Translations under genes and position numbers: made by a program
Assembly: GCF_022803015.1 (NCBI RefSeq)
Contig: NZ_JAFKON010000001.1
Span: forward strand, 310,001 to 374,000
DNA from: Arthrobacter humicola
GTDB lineage: Bacteria; Actinomycetota; Actinomycetes; Actinomycetales; Micrococcaceae
Length of the DNA stretch: 64,000 nt
Direction: 5' to 3'
The notes under the pieces: model-generated
Seen by the model: the letters and a program-made list of their open reading frames with translations, nothing else
What the model was told of the DNA's origin: nothing
Database searches by the model: none
Part shown: one piece after another, positions 24,176-34,219 of the stretch
Layout of the letters: every line of letters starts with the position of its first letter
Numbering within the stretch: position 1 is the stretch's first letter

Positions 24176-25330
24176 ATGCTGGAAGTCTATGGCCCCACCG
24201 CGGTCAGTCACCTTCGGGGAAGCATGATGCCTGCGAACGATTCGAACAACAGCACGGGGCCGGTCCCGAAGCCTGAACCGGCGCCGCGCCACTACCGCTC
24301 CGGCGGGCACCGGGCCAACGACGGTTCCCGGCCCGGTCCGCGGTCCCTCGCCCGGCGTGCGGGGAGGACCCGGCGACAGTATCTGACGGCGGCCGCCGTC
24401 GCACTTGCCCTTGTGGCTGCCGGCGTCTATGCAGGCGTCCAGGCGGCGCTACCCGTTGACCCGCCGGCCGCTGCAGCGACGCCAACGGCGCCGGTCACGG
24501 ATGCCGGCCGGACCGTTCCGCCGGCATCTGACCTGCCCGCAACTGCTTCGCCTACTACTGCTTCGCCCGCGGCCGGCGCCGTCTCGGCGGCCGCCGGGAA
24601 GCCCGCTGAGATCCCCGCCGTGCCTGCCGTCGCGGTCCCGGCCATTGACCCGGAACTGGACAGCCAGATCAACGGGATCATCGCGGCCAACAGTGCCTAT
24701 GCCCTGGGGGTGTCCTTGATCGATGTCTCCGACGGCGTGGTCCACGGCTATGGGATCCAGGACAAGTTTGTGGCCGCCAGCACGGCAAAGATTCTGGCCG
24801 CGTCGGCGTATTACCACCTCGTTGAGACCGGCCGCGCCTCGCTGACCGCCCCCATGGGCAACTCGACGGCCGGCACCCAGATCCGCCGGATGGTCCAGCA
24901 GAGCAACAACGACTCGTGGGCGCTGATCCTGCGGGCGGTCGGCGCGCGGGGCATCACGGATTACGCCGCCTCGATCGGGATCACCTACGACCGCACGGTC
25001 AACCTGCTGACGCCCACAGAAATGGCCAGGACCCTCCAGCTGCTCTACACGGGACAGCTGCTCAATGCCCGCAACACCGCCCAGCTCCTGTCCTATATGC
25101 AGAACACCAACTTTGAGACACTGATCCCGCCGGCGGTTCCGCCCGGAGTAGGGGTTCACCACAAGTATGGGCTGCTGTTCGGAAACCTGCATGACGCGGC
25201 CGTCCTGGACAAGGACGGCCGGGCCTTCGTGTTCGTCGTGTACACCCGCGGCAGGAATTACTCCGATATGGGCCCCCGCACCCAGATCATTCAGCAGCTC
25301 ACCCGGACCGTGACCGCCGCCCTTTTCTGA
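24176..25330 (+). CDS. Class A beta-lactamase-like serine hydrolase, membrane-anchored
   Basis: A 384-residue protein: about 68 charged cytoplasmic residues, one membrane segment (about 70-92), an Ala/Pro/Thr linker to about 155, and a beta-lactamase/transpeptidase-like domain. The SxxK motif is ASTAKIL (Ser202, Lys205), the SDN-like motif is QQSNNDSW (Ser243, Asn245), and the third motif region is HHKYGLL. The classical Glu166 segment is not obvious, so it may be a DD-peptidase-like or non-penicillinase enzyme. The ATG at 24176 follows CAGGGGGA; ATG at 24224 is an alternative. It likely acts on the outer face of the membrane. Confidence 0.85.
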   Translation: MLEVYGPTAVSHLRGSMMPANDSNNSTGPVPKPEPAPRHYRSGGHRANDGSRPGPRSLARRAGRTRRQYLTAAAVALALVAAGVYAGVQAALPVDPPAAAATPTAPVTDAGRTVPPASDLPATASPTTASPAAGAVSAAAGKPAEIPAVPAVAVPAIDPELDSQINGIIAANSAYALGVSLIDVSDGVVHGYGIQDKFVAASTAKILAASAYYHLVETGRASLTAPMGNSTAGTQIRRMVQQSNNDSWALILRAVGARGITDYAASIGITYDRTVNLLTPTEMARTLQLLYTGQLLNARNTAQLLSYMQNTNFETLIPPAVPPGVGVHHKYGLLFGNLHDAAVLDKDGRAFVFVVYTRGRNYSDMGPRTQIIQQLTRTVTAALF

Positions 25331-25357
25331 TGGTTGAGGTTCTGACGCCTGCCGCTG

Positions 25358-28300
25358 TTAGACGGACACCGGCCCGGCGGCAGCGCGTTCCTTCTCCCTG
25401 GTCTTCCTGGACTTGGCGAACCGGAGATAGAGCGAGGGCACGATGAACAGATTGAGCAAGGTGGAGGTGACCAGGCCGCCCAGGATAACCACGGCCATGG
25501 GGTGTTCAATTTCATGGCCCGGGATGTTGCCCATGACAACCAGGGGTACCAGGGCAAGCCCGGTGGCCAAGGTGGTCATGAGGATGGGCGAGAGCCGCTC
25601 CGCCGCCCCGCGCATCACCAGGTCGCGGCCGAAAGTTTGGCCTTCAAAGGTTTCCAGATGCTGGCAGTGGTTGATCAGCAGGATGCCGTTGCGCGCGGCG
25701 ATCCCCATCACCGTGAGGAAGCCAACGAGGGACCCGAGGGACAGGACGCCGCCGGTCATGTAGGCGGCAATGACCCCGCCCACCAGGGCTACCGGCAGCG
25801 TCAGCAGCGACAGGACGGCCAGCCGCCAGCTGCGGAAGGACGCCTGCAGCAGCAGGAGGATCAGGACAAGTGCCGCCGCGGAGTAGATCATCAGGCGGTT
25901 CGTTGCCGCCTCGCGTTCGGTGTATTCGCCGAGCAGCTGCACGCTGTAGCCGGTGGGGAGCTCCAGGCTCTCCAGACGCGATTTCAACTCACCGACCACT
26001 GTTCCCATATCCGCTCCGTTGGCCAGGAAGGATCCCACCTCGACGCGGCGGGATCCGTTGGTGCGGTCGATCTGGTTCGGCGTCGCCTGCAGGCTCACGT
26101 CCGCGACATCGGCGAGGCGCACCCGCGCTCCGCTGGGCGTATCGATGGGCAGATCCTCGATGCTGGTGACGGAGGAGCGGGTGGCCGGGGTGCTCCAGAC
26201 CTGGACGTCGTAGGCCCGGCCGTCCCGGAAGACGTCGCCGACCTCCTCGCCTGCCACGAGTGTCGCGGCCGCGCGCCGGACATCGCCCGGTTTGAGGCCG
26301 TACTTCTGCGCCGCGGCCAGATTAACCGTCACGGCAATCTGGGGGACTTCCACCTCGAGGGACACATGCGGGTCCTCGGTGCCCTCAATCGAGTCCATGA
26401 TGGTCTTGACCCGTTGCGCCTGTTCCCGGAGCACATTGAGGTCGTCTCCGTAGACCCGGACCAGGATGGGTTCGCTGGCGCCGGTGATGACCTCTTCAAT
26501 CCGCTCCTTCAGATAAGTCTGGACGTCACGGTGCAGCCCCGGGTAGCCGTTGACCACGTCCTCCACGGCGGCCACTGTCGCGTCGTAGTCGGCGTGGCGG
26601 TCGATGCTGATCCAGTGTTCGCCGGCATTGACACCGACGATCTCGTCCGCGGCAAATGCCTGCCCGATGTGCGTGCCGCAGTTCAGGACGCCGGGGACCT
26701 TGAGGAATTCCTCACAGCCGCGCTGGGAAATCCTGAATTCTTCGGCGGCAGACGTACCCGGTTCGGAGATCCAGTGCATCAGGAAGTCCCGTTCCTTGAA
26801 CGTGGGGAACAGGGAAGAACCCATCAGGGGAGCGAGGACCAAACCCACCACCGCCAGCACGCCAAAGCCCGCGTAGCCGAACCGGGGCCGGTTCATGGCC
26901 TTGGACAGGGCGGCGTGGTAGCCGCGTTTGAGCACCCGGACCAGCGGCGCATCGCGTTCTTCGAGTTTGGCGTTGCCCAGCAGAATTAGGGCAAGAGCCG
27001 GCGTCACTGTCAGCGCCACGAACATCGAGGCCAGGACAGCCAGGGTGTAGGAGACGGCCAGCGGCCGGAAGAAGACGCCGGTCAGACCGTCCAGGAAGAA
27101 GATCGGTACGGCGGCGACCACAATGATCAGGGTCGCGTAAACGATCGGGCTGCGCATCTCCAGGGAGGCTTTCAAGACCACCGATGCCGCAGATTCGTCA
27201 CTGCCCCGGGCGCGTCGCTGCCGCAGGCGGCGCATGATGTTCTCGACGTCGATGATCGCGTCATCGACCACGACGCCCACCGCAATGACCAGCCCCGCAA
27301 GGACCATCGTGTTGATGGAGCTGGACGTGAAGTAAAGCACCAGTGCGGCTGTAAGCAGGGACAACGGAATGGCGATGATGCTGATCAAGGCCGTGCGCCA
27401 CTGGAAGAGGAACGCGACGAGGATCATGACCACCAGCAGGCAGCCCAGCAACAGCGCGATGCTGAGGTTGGAGATCGCCTCCTCGACGAAGCTGGCGGGC
27501 CGGAAGATCGTGGTGTCGAAGTTGATACCGCTCAGGCCCGGCTGCAGCTCGTGGAGGGCCTCCTCCACGCCTTTGGTCACGTCCAGTGTGTTGCCCCAAG
27601 GCAGCTTCTCGACGATCAGCATGAGCCCGTGACCGTTGTTGATCACGGCGTCACCAATCAGCGGCTGATGGTCCTCGACAACCTGGGCAACGTCGCCCAG
27701 GTGCAGCGCCACGCCGTCCTTTTCCCGAATCGTCACCTGGGCCAGATCCGCGGGCGTCTGGATCGGCTGGACGTGGCGGACGCCCATCCTCTGGGTCGGA
27801 CTGTCAATGAAGCCGCCGGTGCCGATGAAGCGTCCCGGCGAGTACTTCAGCAGCCCGGCGTCGAGGGCGCCGGCGGTGACTTCCATGACCTGGTTGAGGG
27901 AGACGTTCTGGGCCTTGAGCTTGTCAGGCTCCACCTGGACCTGCAGCATCTGGAGCCGCTCGCCCCAGATGGCCACGTTGGCCACCCCGGGGACCCGCAG
28001 CAGACGGGCCCGGATGGTCCAGTAAGACAGCATGGACATTTCGATGAGCGAATGTTCCGACGACGTCATCCCGATCTTCATCACGCGGCTGGTCGCGGAC
28101 AGCGGCTGCAGCATCACCGGCGGGGCCGCCCACGTCGGCAGCGCCGCGGTCACCGACGCCATCCGTTCCGAGACGAGCTGACGGGCGTTGAGCAGGTCAG
28201 TGCCTTGATGGAAGAGCAGCACGATCGAGGACAGCTGGGGCACGGACTTGGACCGTATCTCGTCCAGGCCCGGCATGCCGCTCACGGCGGCCTCGATCGG

Positions 28301-28498
28301 CACACTGACGAGCTCTTCGACTTCCTGGGCGGTCAACCCGAGGCATGCGGTCTGGATTTCGACGCGCGGCGGGGCGAATTCCGGGAAGACATCCACGGAT
28401 GCGGCGCCCAACTGCAGGGAACCGAGCAGCATCACGGCGCACGCGAGGGCGACAACAACCGTCTTGAAACGGAGGCTGATCCCGATGAGCCAGCGCAT
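25358..28498 (-). CDS. RND efflux permease, heavy-metal (CusA/CzcA) type, canonical copy
   Basis: A 1046-residue permease with the RND layout: TM1 (about 12-32), a large extracytoplasmic domain, TM2-6, a second large domain and TM8-12. The FPEFAPPRVEIQTACLGLTAQEVEELVSVPIE opening is typical of heavy-metal-type RND proteins. The proton-relay segment in TM4 is intact, GVVVDDAIIDVEN with Asp412 and Asp413. The ATG at 28498 is one base after the adaptor stop. In monoderms there is no outer membrane, so export to the outside of the cell or lipid handling is likely. The substrate is not deducible. Confidence 0.9.
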   Translation of the reverse strand: MRWLIGISLRFKTVVVALACAVMLLGSLQLGAASVDVFPEFAPPRVEIQTACLGLTAQEVEELVSVPIEAAVSGMPGLDEIRSKSVPQLSSIVLLFHQGTDLLNARQLVSERMASVTAALPTWAAPPVMLQPLSATSRVMKIGMTSSEHSLIEMSMLSYWTIRARLLRVPGVANVAIWGERLQMLQVQVEPDKLKAQNVSLNQVMEVTAGALDAGLLKYSPGRFIGTGGFIDSPTQRMGVRHVQPIQTPADLAQVTIREKDGVALHLGDVAQVVEDHQPLIGDAVINNGHGLMLIVEKLPWGNTLDVTKGVEEALHELQPGLSGINFDTTIFRPASFVEEAISNLSIALLLGCLLVVMILVAFLFQWRTALISIIAIPLSLLTAALVLYFTSSSINTMVLAGLVIAVGVVVDDAIIDVENIMRRLRQRRARGSDESAASVVLKASLEMRSPIVYATLIIVVAAVPIFFLDGLTGVFFRPLAVSYTLAVLASMFVALTVTPALALILLGNAKLEERDAPLVRVLKRGYHAALSKAMNRPRFGYAGFGVLAVVGLVLAPLMGSSLFPTFKERDFLMHWISEPGTSAAEEFRISQRGCEEFLKVPGVLNCGTHIGQAFAADEIVGVNAGEHWISIDRHADYDATVAAVEDVVNGYPGLHRDVQTYLKERIEEVITGASEPILVRVYGDDLNVLREQAQRVKTIMDSIEGTEDPHVSLEVEVPQIAVTVNLAAAQKYGLKPGDVRRAAATLVAGEEVGDVFRDGRAYDVQVWSTPATRSSVTSIEDLPIDTPSGARVRLADVADVSLQATPNQIDRTNGSRRVEVGSFLANGADMGTVVGELKSRLESLELPTGYSVQLLGEYTEREAATNRLMIYSAAALVLILLLLQASFRSWRLAVLSLLTLPVALVGGVIAAYMTGGVLSLGSLVGFLTVMGIAARNGILLINHCQHLETFEGQTFGRDLVMRGAAERLSPILMTTLATGLALVPLVVMGNIPGHEIEHPMAVVILGGLVTSTLLNLFIVPSLYLRFAKSRKTREKERAAAGPVSV

Positions 28499-28499
28499 G

Positions 28500-28967
28500 T
28501 CACTCGGCCGTATCGAATTCGGTCCCGAGAAGTTCCTCGGCACCTGTCGTGACGACGACGGTCCCTGCCGGCGGCCCGTCCGTCAGGACGGCAACGTCGC
28601 CGTTGATGCGCTGGACCGTGATCGCTTGGCGGACATAGACGCGGGGCTCAGGGTTGGTGTAGACCCACGCCTTGCCCGAGCTGTCGTACAGGATGGCCCC
28701 GTAGGGGGCAGTGAGCTTCCCGGTCTTGGGATCCACTGCAATCACCGCTGTCGCGATCCCAACCCGTTCGACGGCGTGGTCGGTGAGGGTGAGCCGGTGA
28801 AGGTCCGTGCCCGGGACTTCAGCGATCGCCGCCGGTTCGCCTTCGGACGGTGCGGCCTCCGGTGCCTGGGCGCAACCTGTAGCGGAGAGCGCCGTGAACG
28901 CCGTCACGATCAATGCAGTGATGAAAACCGCGACCTTGTTGCCCCGCGGCGAAGGTGTGGAGTTCAT
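28500..28967 (-). CDS. Small lipoprotein resembling the C-terminal part of an RND membrane-fusion (adaptor) protein
   Basis: A 155-residue lipoprotein (lipobox SATGC, Cys32). The mature part, DHAVERVGIATAVIA, then PYGAILYDSSGKAWVYT, RVYVRQAITVQRINGDVAVL and GTVVVTTGAEELLGTEFD, matches the beta-barrel and membrane-proximal strands of RND periplasmic adaptor proteins, but the alpha-hairpin and lipoyl domains are absent. It overlaps the upstream permease by ATGA and is one base from the downstream permease, so all three are translated together. A minimal adaptor fits a cell without an outer membrane. Confidence 0.82.
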   Translation of the reverse strand: MNSTPSPRGNKVAVFITALIVTAFTALSATGCAQAPEAAPSEGEPAAIAEVPGTDLHRLTLTDHAVERVGIATAVIAVDPKTGKLTAPYGAILYDSSGKAWVYTNPEPRVYVRQAITVQRINGDVAVLTDGPPAGTVVVTTGAEELLGTEFDTAE

Positions 28968-31900
28968 GACGCACCCCGGCTTTCAGTTGGTGCAGCGGTG
29001 CCCTGGCCGGCGGGCGCGCCGGGTGCCTGCTGCGGCTCGAACCGAAGCAGCACAGCGGGCACGACAAACAGGGTGAAGAAGGAAGTCGTCAGCAGGCCGC
29101 CCCAGATGATCACGGCCAGCGGCAGGATGATTTCCGCTCCGACGACGCCGCCCAGCAGGACCAGGGGCAACAGCACCAGGGCCGTGATCACGGTGGACAT
29201 CAGGACGGGTCCCAGCCTCTCCCTGCTTCCGCGGACCACCAGCGCGGGCCAGGGCGCTTCAGCATCGGTTGCCCGCAGGTCCCGTACGTGGCTTGCCAGC
29301 AGGAGGGCGCCGCGGACGGCGATACCCAGGACTGCGGCGAAGGCGACCAGGGCGACCAGGGCGTTGACGCCCCCGGTGGCCTGGGCGGCCAGCACGCCGC
29401 CGGACAGTGCCAGGATCAGGCCCAGGAAGAGCGGGGCGGCGAGCCGCCAACTCCCCGTCGCCGTTTGCAGCAGCACCAGGATGCCGGCTGCGGCGACCGC
29501 AGCGAGCAGCCAGAGCCACTGGTAATTACTTTGCTGCTGGGCGTACTGGGTGAGGATCTCGGCGTGGTAGGACATCGGGAACTGCATCTGCTGCAGGGAC
29601 GCGTTGATGTCACGCTGGATGTCGCCCAGCGGGCGACCCTGGATGTCAGCCTTCACGTCAATGCGGCGCGAGGTGTCATCGTGCAGGATCACGGATTCAT
29701 TCCCGACCATGGTCACCTGCGCGACGTCGCCGAGGCGGGCGTGCCCGCCGTTGGGGGTGTCGATGATCAGGTTGCGGACGCTGTCCAGGCTGCTGCGGGT
29801 GGCCGCGGCGCCCTTGACGATGACGGAGAAGACTTTCTGCTCTTCGTACAGGTTGCCGACTTCAATGCCCTGCAGGAGGGCGGCTGCCGCGCGCCGGACG
29901 TCGCCGGGGACGACGCCGGCCTTTTGGGCCGCGGCGAGGTTCACCTTGACTTCGGCGATGGGCTGTTCGGCGGGCAGGTCGACGTGGGGATTAGCCACCC
30001 CGGCCGTGTGCTCCAGGATTGTTTTGACCTCCGCCGCCTTCTGCCGCAGGATCGCCGGGTCGAGTCCGAACACCCGGACGGCAAAGCCGCTGTCGGCTTC
30101 TTCCCGGATCTGGTCGATGCGTTCCTGCGGGTAGGTGGAGACCTTGCTGGTCAGGCCCGCATAACCGGCGATCACGCGGTCGACGGCGGCGGCCGTGTCG
30201 GCGTAGGCCGCCTCGGGGGCCACGGTCACCCACAGCTCGCCGGAGCTGACGTCGCCGACCTGATCGGAGGTGATTGCGCGCCCGATGTGTCCGCCAACGT
30301 TGGCCACGCCCGGCAACGTGCGCAGTTCGTCGGCCGCCGCCTCGGTGATCCGGCTCATTTCCTGGTCCGAGGTTCCGGCGATCGCGCTCCAGTGCACCAC
30401 CAGGGTCTTGTCCGCCAGGACGGGCACCACGGGATGGGTTCCGGCCAGCTGTGGTGCGAGTGCCAGTCCGGCCAGCGCCACAACGGCGGCGGCGGCGAAC
30501 ACCCACCGGGTTTTCCCTGCCAGTCGCTTCACGTAGCCGCCGTAGGCGCCTTCAAGCCGCCTGAGGGACCGCCTCTCCGGGGCCTTGGAACCCGCGGGAA
30601 GGACGAACGCGAGGGCGGCCGTGACGGTGAGGGCGACGATCATCGAGACAACCAGGGCGATCAGGTAGCTCTGCACCAAGGGTCCGAACAGGGCGCCGTT
30701 CTCACCCGGGATGAACAGTGCGGGCGCGAGGGCCAAAGCCATGATCAGCAGTGAGTAGAGCATTGGCGTGCGGGCTGCCCGCAGGGCGCCCGGGATCACT
30801 GAATCACGTGGCTGCCCATCCTGTGCCGGCGTGGACTCAGTCCCGCCGTCGGCCGTTTCGCGGCGGGACTTGGCCTCGGCCCTTCGTGCCCGGGCGATGC
30901 CGCTGAGGTCTTCCGCGACGTCTCCGACGATGACCGCCAGTGCCAGCACCAGGCCGGCCATGACCATGGTGTTCATCCCGGTGCCGCGCCAGTCGATCAC
31001 CAGCGCCGCCGCGGTCAGCGACACCGGGATCGTGATCAGGCTGATCAAGGCGGTGCGCCAGGAGCGGAAGAAGGCCCCAAACAGGGCGACAATGAGCAGC
31101 AGTGTCACGAGCAGGGCGGCGCCGAGCGTCCCGATTTCTTCGTCGATAAAGGACGCCTGCCGGTAGACGCTTGTATCTATCGCGACCCCGGGCAGGCCGG
31201 GCTGGAGTGCGTGCAGGGCCTCGTCAACGCCCCGGGTCACGTCCATCGTGTTGGTCTCCGGGAACTTCTCGATGACCAGCAACAACTCGGCTTCCTTGCT
31301 CAGCAGGGCATCGCCGATCAGCGGCTGGTGGTCTGTTGACACCGTGGCCACGTCTTTGAGCAGGAGATTGCCTGGCGCACCCTGGACGGGGACCTGGCCC
31401 AGGTCCTCCGGCGTGGTGATCGGCAGGACATGCTGGACACCGATCCGCTGGTGTCCCGTCTCGAAGAAGCCGCCGGTGCCGGGTGTGGACGCCTCCAGGT
31501 AGCTCAGTGGCGAGACCCACACGGAGTTGCCGGTCGTCTTGATGATTTCATCCAGCGTGACGCCCTTGGCTTCGAGCTGCGCCGGGTCCACCAGGACCTG
31601 GAGTTGCTGGTCGCGCTGGCCCCAGATCGCCACGTTGGCGACGCCTGGCACGGCCAGGAGCCCGGGTTTCATGGTCCAGCGGGCCAGGACGGACATGTCG
31701 ATGGCCGACATGTCCTTGGAGGTCAGCCGGATCATCATGACCCGGCTGGTCGAGGACAGCGGTTGCATCAGCACGGGCGCCGCCGAAACATTGGGCAGTG
31801 CGCGAGCCTGGGTCAGCCGCTCCGAGACCAGCTGGCGTGCGCGGAGGAGGTCGGTCCCCGGCTTAAAGACCATCTGGATCGAGGACAGGCCAGGGACGGA

Positions 31901-32158
31901 TTTGGACCTGATGGCCTCCACCCAGGCGACGCCGTTCAGCAGGTCGGCTTCCATGGGTGAGGTGATGAGCTGCTCAACCTCGGCGGCCGACAGTCCCAGG
32001 GCTTCGGTCTGGATCTCCACCTGCGGCGGGGCAAATTCCGGGAAGGCGTCCACGGACATGCTCGGCAGGCTGGTGAGCCCGAAGGCCAGGATTCCCGCGG
32101 CTGCTGCCAGGACCAGGAGCCTGAACTGCAGCGTCCAGCGCACGATTGCCCGCATCAT
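28964..32158 (-). CDS. RND efflux permease, heavy-metal type, divergent copy
   Basis: A 1064-residue RND permease and first gene of the operon, homologous throughout to the downstream permease (SVDAFPEFAPPQVEIQTEAL, SKSVPGLSSIQMVF, RLTSKDMSAIDMSVLARWTM). In TM4 the proton-relay segment reads AVIVGDVAEDLSG: position 412 is Gly where the partner has Asp, and the VEN end is replaced by LSG. An insert (about residues 420-450, Lys/Arg/Ser-rich) follows. This suggests a specialised, possibly non-pumping subunit in a heteromeric complex. It starts MM at 32158. No metal-responsive regulator is adjacent. Confidence 0.9.
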   Translation of the reverse strand: MMRAIVRWTLQFRLLVLAAAAGILAFGLTSLPSMSVDAFPEFAPPQVEIQTEALGLSAAEVEQLITSPMEADLLNGVAWVEAIRSKSVPGLSSIQMVFKPGTDLLRARQLVSERLTQARALPNVSAAPVLMQPLSSTSRVMMIRLTSKDMSAIDMSVLARWTMKPGLLAVPGVANVAIWGQRDQQLQVLVDPAQLEAKGVTLDEIIKTTGNSVWVSPLSYLEASTPGTGGFFETGHQRIGVQHVLPITTPEDLGQVPVQGAPGNLLLKDVATVSTDHQPLIGDALLSKEAELLLVIEKFPETNTMDVTRGVDEALHALQPGLPGVAIDTSVYRQASFIDEEIGTLGAALLVTLLLIVALFGAFFRSWRTALISLITIPVSLTAAALVIDWRGTGMNTMVMAGLVLALAVIVGDVAEDLSGIARARRAEAKSRRETADGGTESTPAQDGQPRDSVIPGALRAARTPMLYSLLIMALALAPALFIPGENGALFGPLVQSYLIALVVSMIVALTVTAALAFVLPAGSKAPERRSLRRLEGAYGGYVKRLAGKTRWVFAAAAVVALAGLALAPQLAGTHPVVPVLADKTLVVHWSAIAGTSDQEMSRITEAAADELRTLPGVANVGGHIGRAITSDQVGDVSSGELWVTVAPEAAYADTAAAVDRVIAGYAGLTSKVSTYPQERIDQIREEADSGFAVRVFGLDPAILRQKAAEVKTILEHTAGVANPHVDLPAEQPIAEVKVNLAAAQKAGVVPGDVRRAAAALLQGIEVGNLYEEQKVFSVIVKGAAATRSSLDSVRNLIIDTPNGGHARLGDVAQVTMVGNESVILHDDTSRRIDVKADIQGRPLGDIQRDINASLQQMQFPMSYHAEILTQYAQQQSNYQWLWLLAAVAAAGILVLLQTATGSWRLAAPLFLGLILALSGGVLAAQATGGVNALVALVAFAAVLGIAVRGALLLASHVRDLRATDAEAPWPALVVRGSRERLGPVLMSTVITALVLLPLVLLGGVVGAEIILPLAVIIWGGLLTTSFFTLFVVPAVLLRFEPQQAPGAPAGQGTAAPTESRGAS

Positions 32159-32451
32159 GGCCGGTACCCCGCAAGCCCCACAGGAGTGTGCACGTCAAGG
32201 TCGGTGAAGCTTCGGCGTCGTCGGCAGCCCGGGCCGTCGGGATGGGCGGAGGGACGGAGCCGGTCGTGGAGCGGTCCTGCCGCGAAACCGATCACCGGGA
32301 AAAGGGTGCTGACTGCTTTTCCTGCTTGGCCAACTGCACATTTACGGTTCACGGCGCGGCTCCTCAACCTCAGGCCATAGCGCCCCCCAGCCGATAAGAG
32401 CCATAATGATCTTCGGGCACACAGGCGTCAATAGAGATACAGGTGATCGCC

Positions 32452-32646
32452 ATGAAAGCAGTCGCAGGGGACCGCATCGTCATCCGGGGGACCACGGTCG
32501 AATCCACGGACCGGCACGGTCTGATCCTTGAAGTGAAGGGTGCCGACGGTGCGCCGCCGTACCTGGTCCGGTTCGACGACGGCCACGAGACGATCATGTT
32601 CCCCGGTGGAGATTTCGCCGTCGAAAAGGCCGCGAGCGGGCCCTAA
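32452..32646 (+). CDS. DUF1918 domain-containing small protein
   Basis: A 64-residue protein that is a single DUF1918 domain (AVAGDRIVIRG, RHGLILEVKGADGAPPYLVRFDDGHETIMFPG), an SH3/KOW-like small beta-barrel widespread in actinobacteria. Function is unknown. The ATG at 32452 follows AGGTGA. It is convergent with the DUF5129 gene and separated from the RND operon by a 293-base divergent gap in which I see no gene or clear regulatory motif. Confidence 0.9.
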   Translation: MKAVAGDRIVIRGTTVESTDRHGLILEVKGADGAPPYLVRFDDGHETIMFPGGDFAVEKAASGP

Positions 32647-32661
32647 GTCCGTTAGCGCGCC

Positions 32662-34107
32662 CTAGAAACTCGACGAACTTCCGGACCCGGAAAAGCTTCC
32701 GCCGCTGGACCCGTACCCGGTGGTGGTGCCGCCGCCGCGCGCGCTGCTGACGCTGCTGACGCCGCTGCTGAAGCCGGTGTTGAAGCTCGGGACAGAGAAG
32801 AAGTAGTAGGACGGGTACACCGTTCCGAGGATGCTCGGCTCGTACGTGCGGCCGTATCTTGCCTTCGTTCCCGCCTGCGCGCTGTCCATTTCCTCGCGCA
32901 TGAGCCCGGCTTCCTTCTCATTGCGGGCAAAGGCCTGGATCAGGGTGTCGGCGTGACTTTTCAACAACTCCGAGAGGTGGGTCCGGGCGTCACGCAACCG
33001 GTCCAGCGCCGTTTCGGGTGTGATGGAGCCATCCGCCAGTTCCGTCGACCAGCGCTCCATGTTACGCCGGCTTTCATCGCGGAAGGACCGCAGTGCCACC
33101 GCCGTCGCTGAGGTTCCCTCGGCCCGGCGCTGGCTGAGCAGGTCTTCCACGCCGTCCAGATCGTTGCGGAACGGCGCGAGCTGGCGGTCCCAGGCGGCCG
33201 GCCAGGACGAGCCCCGGTTGAGCAGGGCATTGGTATCGGCGATCACGTCGTCCAGGGCGTCGAGTTCGGCCGCGGCGTCGGCGTAACTCCGGACCAGTTT
33301 GAGGTTGGGCCGGCGGCTCAGGTCCCGGCTGCCAAGGGCGTGTACCTGGTTGGAAAGTTCGGTGGCCGTGCCGTAGCGGTTCATGAACGTGCGGTGTTTT
33401 TCCAGCACCGTGCTCCCGTACCGGGAGGACTCGGGAATGGTGCTGGCGTTGAGCTCGGTCACCTGCAGGTCCATGCTGACACTGGCGTAGCTGGCGTCGC
33501 CCCGGGCCAGTTCCTTCCGGCTGGACACCCGGGTCCGCCACCGCGCGATCAGCCACGCCGCGGCTGCGCAGACCGCGGCTGCCACCGCCGCCCAGGCTGT
33601 GACGAGGAAGGCTGTGGAACGGTACCACGGCTGATTGATGAGTTCGGCGCCGCGGCGGATCCCGGCAATGGTGCCCTCGGTCCACTGCGCATCGCGAAGC
33701 AGCTCTTTGGCGGCGTTCTGGATGTCCTCGCGCTGTTCGGGCGAGACCTTCCGGTCCTCACCCATGTACGTCCCCACATGCCGGCCCACCGGATCCAGGG
33801 CTAAGATGAACAGTCCGTCTGCCCACTTCTGCCCGTCAGCACTGATCCATTCGGGATGTTCGGTGCGGGCGAACCGCAGGACTTCTTCGTTCAGATTGTC
33901 GGCGGCAGTGCCGTTATAGGTGTACACCGCAACTTTGGTGGGCTCATAAAAGTCGGTGGCCTGTACCGCCGGCAGCAGCGTCCGCTGGTCCAACACCCCG
34001 GCGCGGTCTTCGACGACGACGGCGGTCGGCGTCGTGGCGAGCGCGGCCGGGGCGCCGCCGAGAAGGCCGGCCATCAGTACAACAGCAGCGGCGAGGGCGT
34101 TGCGCAT
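32662..34107 (-). CDS. DUF5129/TPM-type membrane protein
   Basis: A 481-residue exported membrane protein: signal peptide (1-25), a TPM-like extracytoplasmic domain (VVVEDRAGVLDQRTLLPAV to about residue 155), one membrane segment (about 168-193), a long helical cytoplasmic region (about 195-435) and a Gly/Ser-rich tail ending GSFSGSGSSSSF. This layout is typical of actinobacterial DUF5129 proteins of unknown role; the TPM fold is seen in proteins for membrane-protein repair or phosphatase-like activity. The ATG at 34107 follows GGGAATC; ATG at 34116 is an alternative. Confidence 0.85.
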   Translation of the reverse strand: MRNALAAAVVLMAGLLGGAPAALATTPTAVVVEDRAGVLDQRTLLPAVQATDFYEPTKVAVYTYNGTAADNLNEEVLRFARTEHPEWISADGQKWADGLFILALDPVGRHVGTYMGEDRKVSPEQREDIQNAAKELLRDAQWTEGTIAGIRRGAELINQPWYRSTAFLVTAWAAVAAAVCAAAAWLIARWRTRVSSRKELARGDASYASVSMDLQVTELNASTIPESSRYGSTVLEKHRTFMNRYGTATELSNQVHALGSRDLSRRPNLKLVRSYADAAAELDALDDVIADTNALLNRGSSWPAAWDRQLAPFRNDLDGVEDLLSQRRAEGTSATAVALRSFRDESRRNMERWSTELADGSITPETALDRLRDARTHLSELLKSHADTLIQAFARNEKEAGLMREEMDSAQAGTKARYGRTYEPSILGTVYPSYYFFSVPSFNTGFSSGVSSVSSARGGGTTTGYGSSGGSFSGSGSSSSF

Positions 34108-34219
34108 GATTCCCATTTTCCGAGCGTAGTGGCTGGCTTCGGCCGCGTCGACGCGGACGCCGCGGAAAGGGGACGAAAGACATCGTGACCGTGCGCTGGA
34201 CGGCGTCCATACTTTGGCC

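Noticed and set aside
25502..26989. A 495-codon frame opposite the RND permease, and similar frames at 29288-30754 and 27551-28552
   Set aside because: Each follows the codon positions of the real permeases on the other strand and lacks any recognisable domain.
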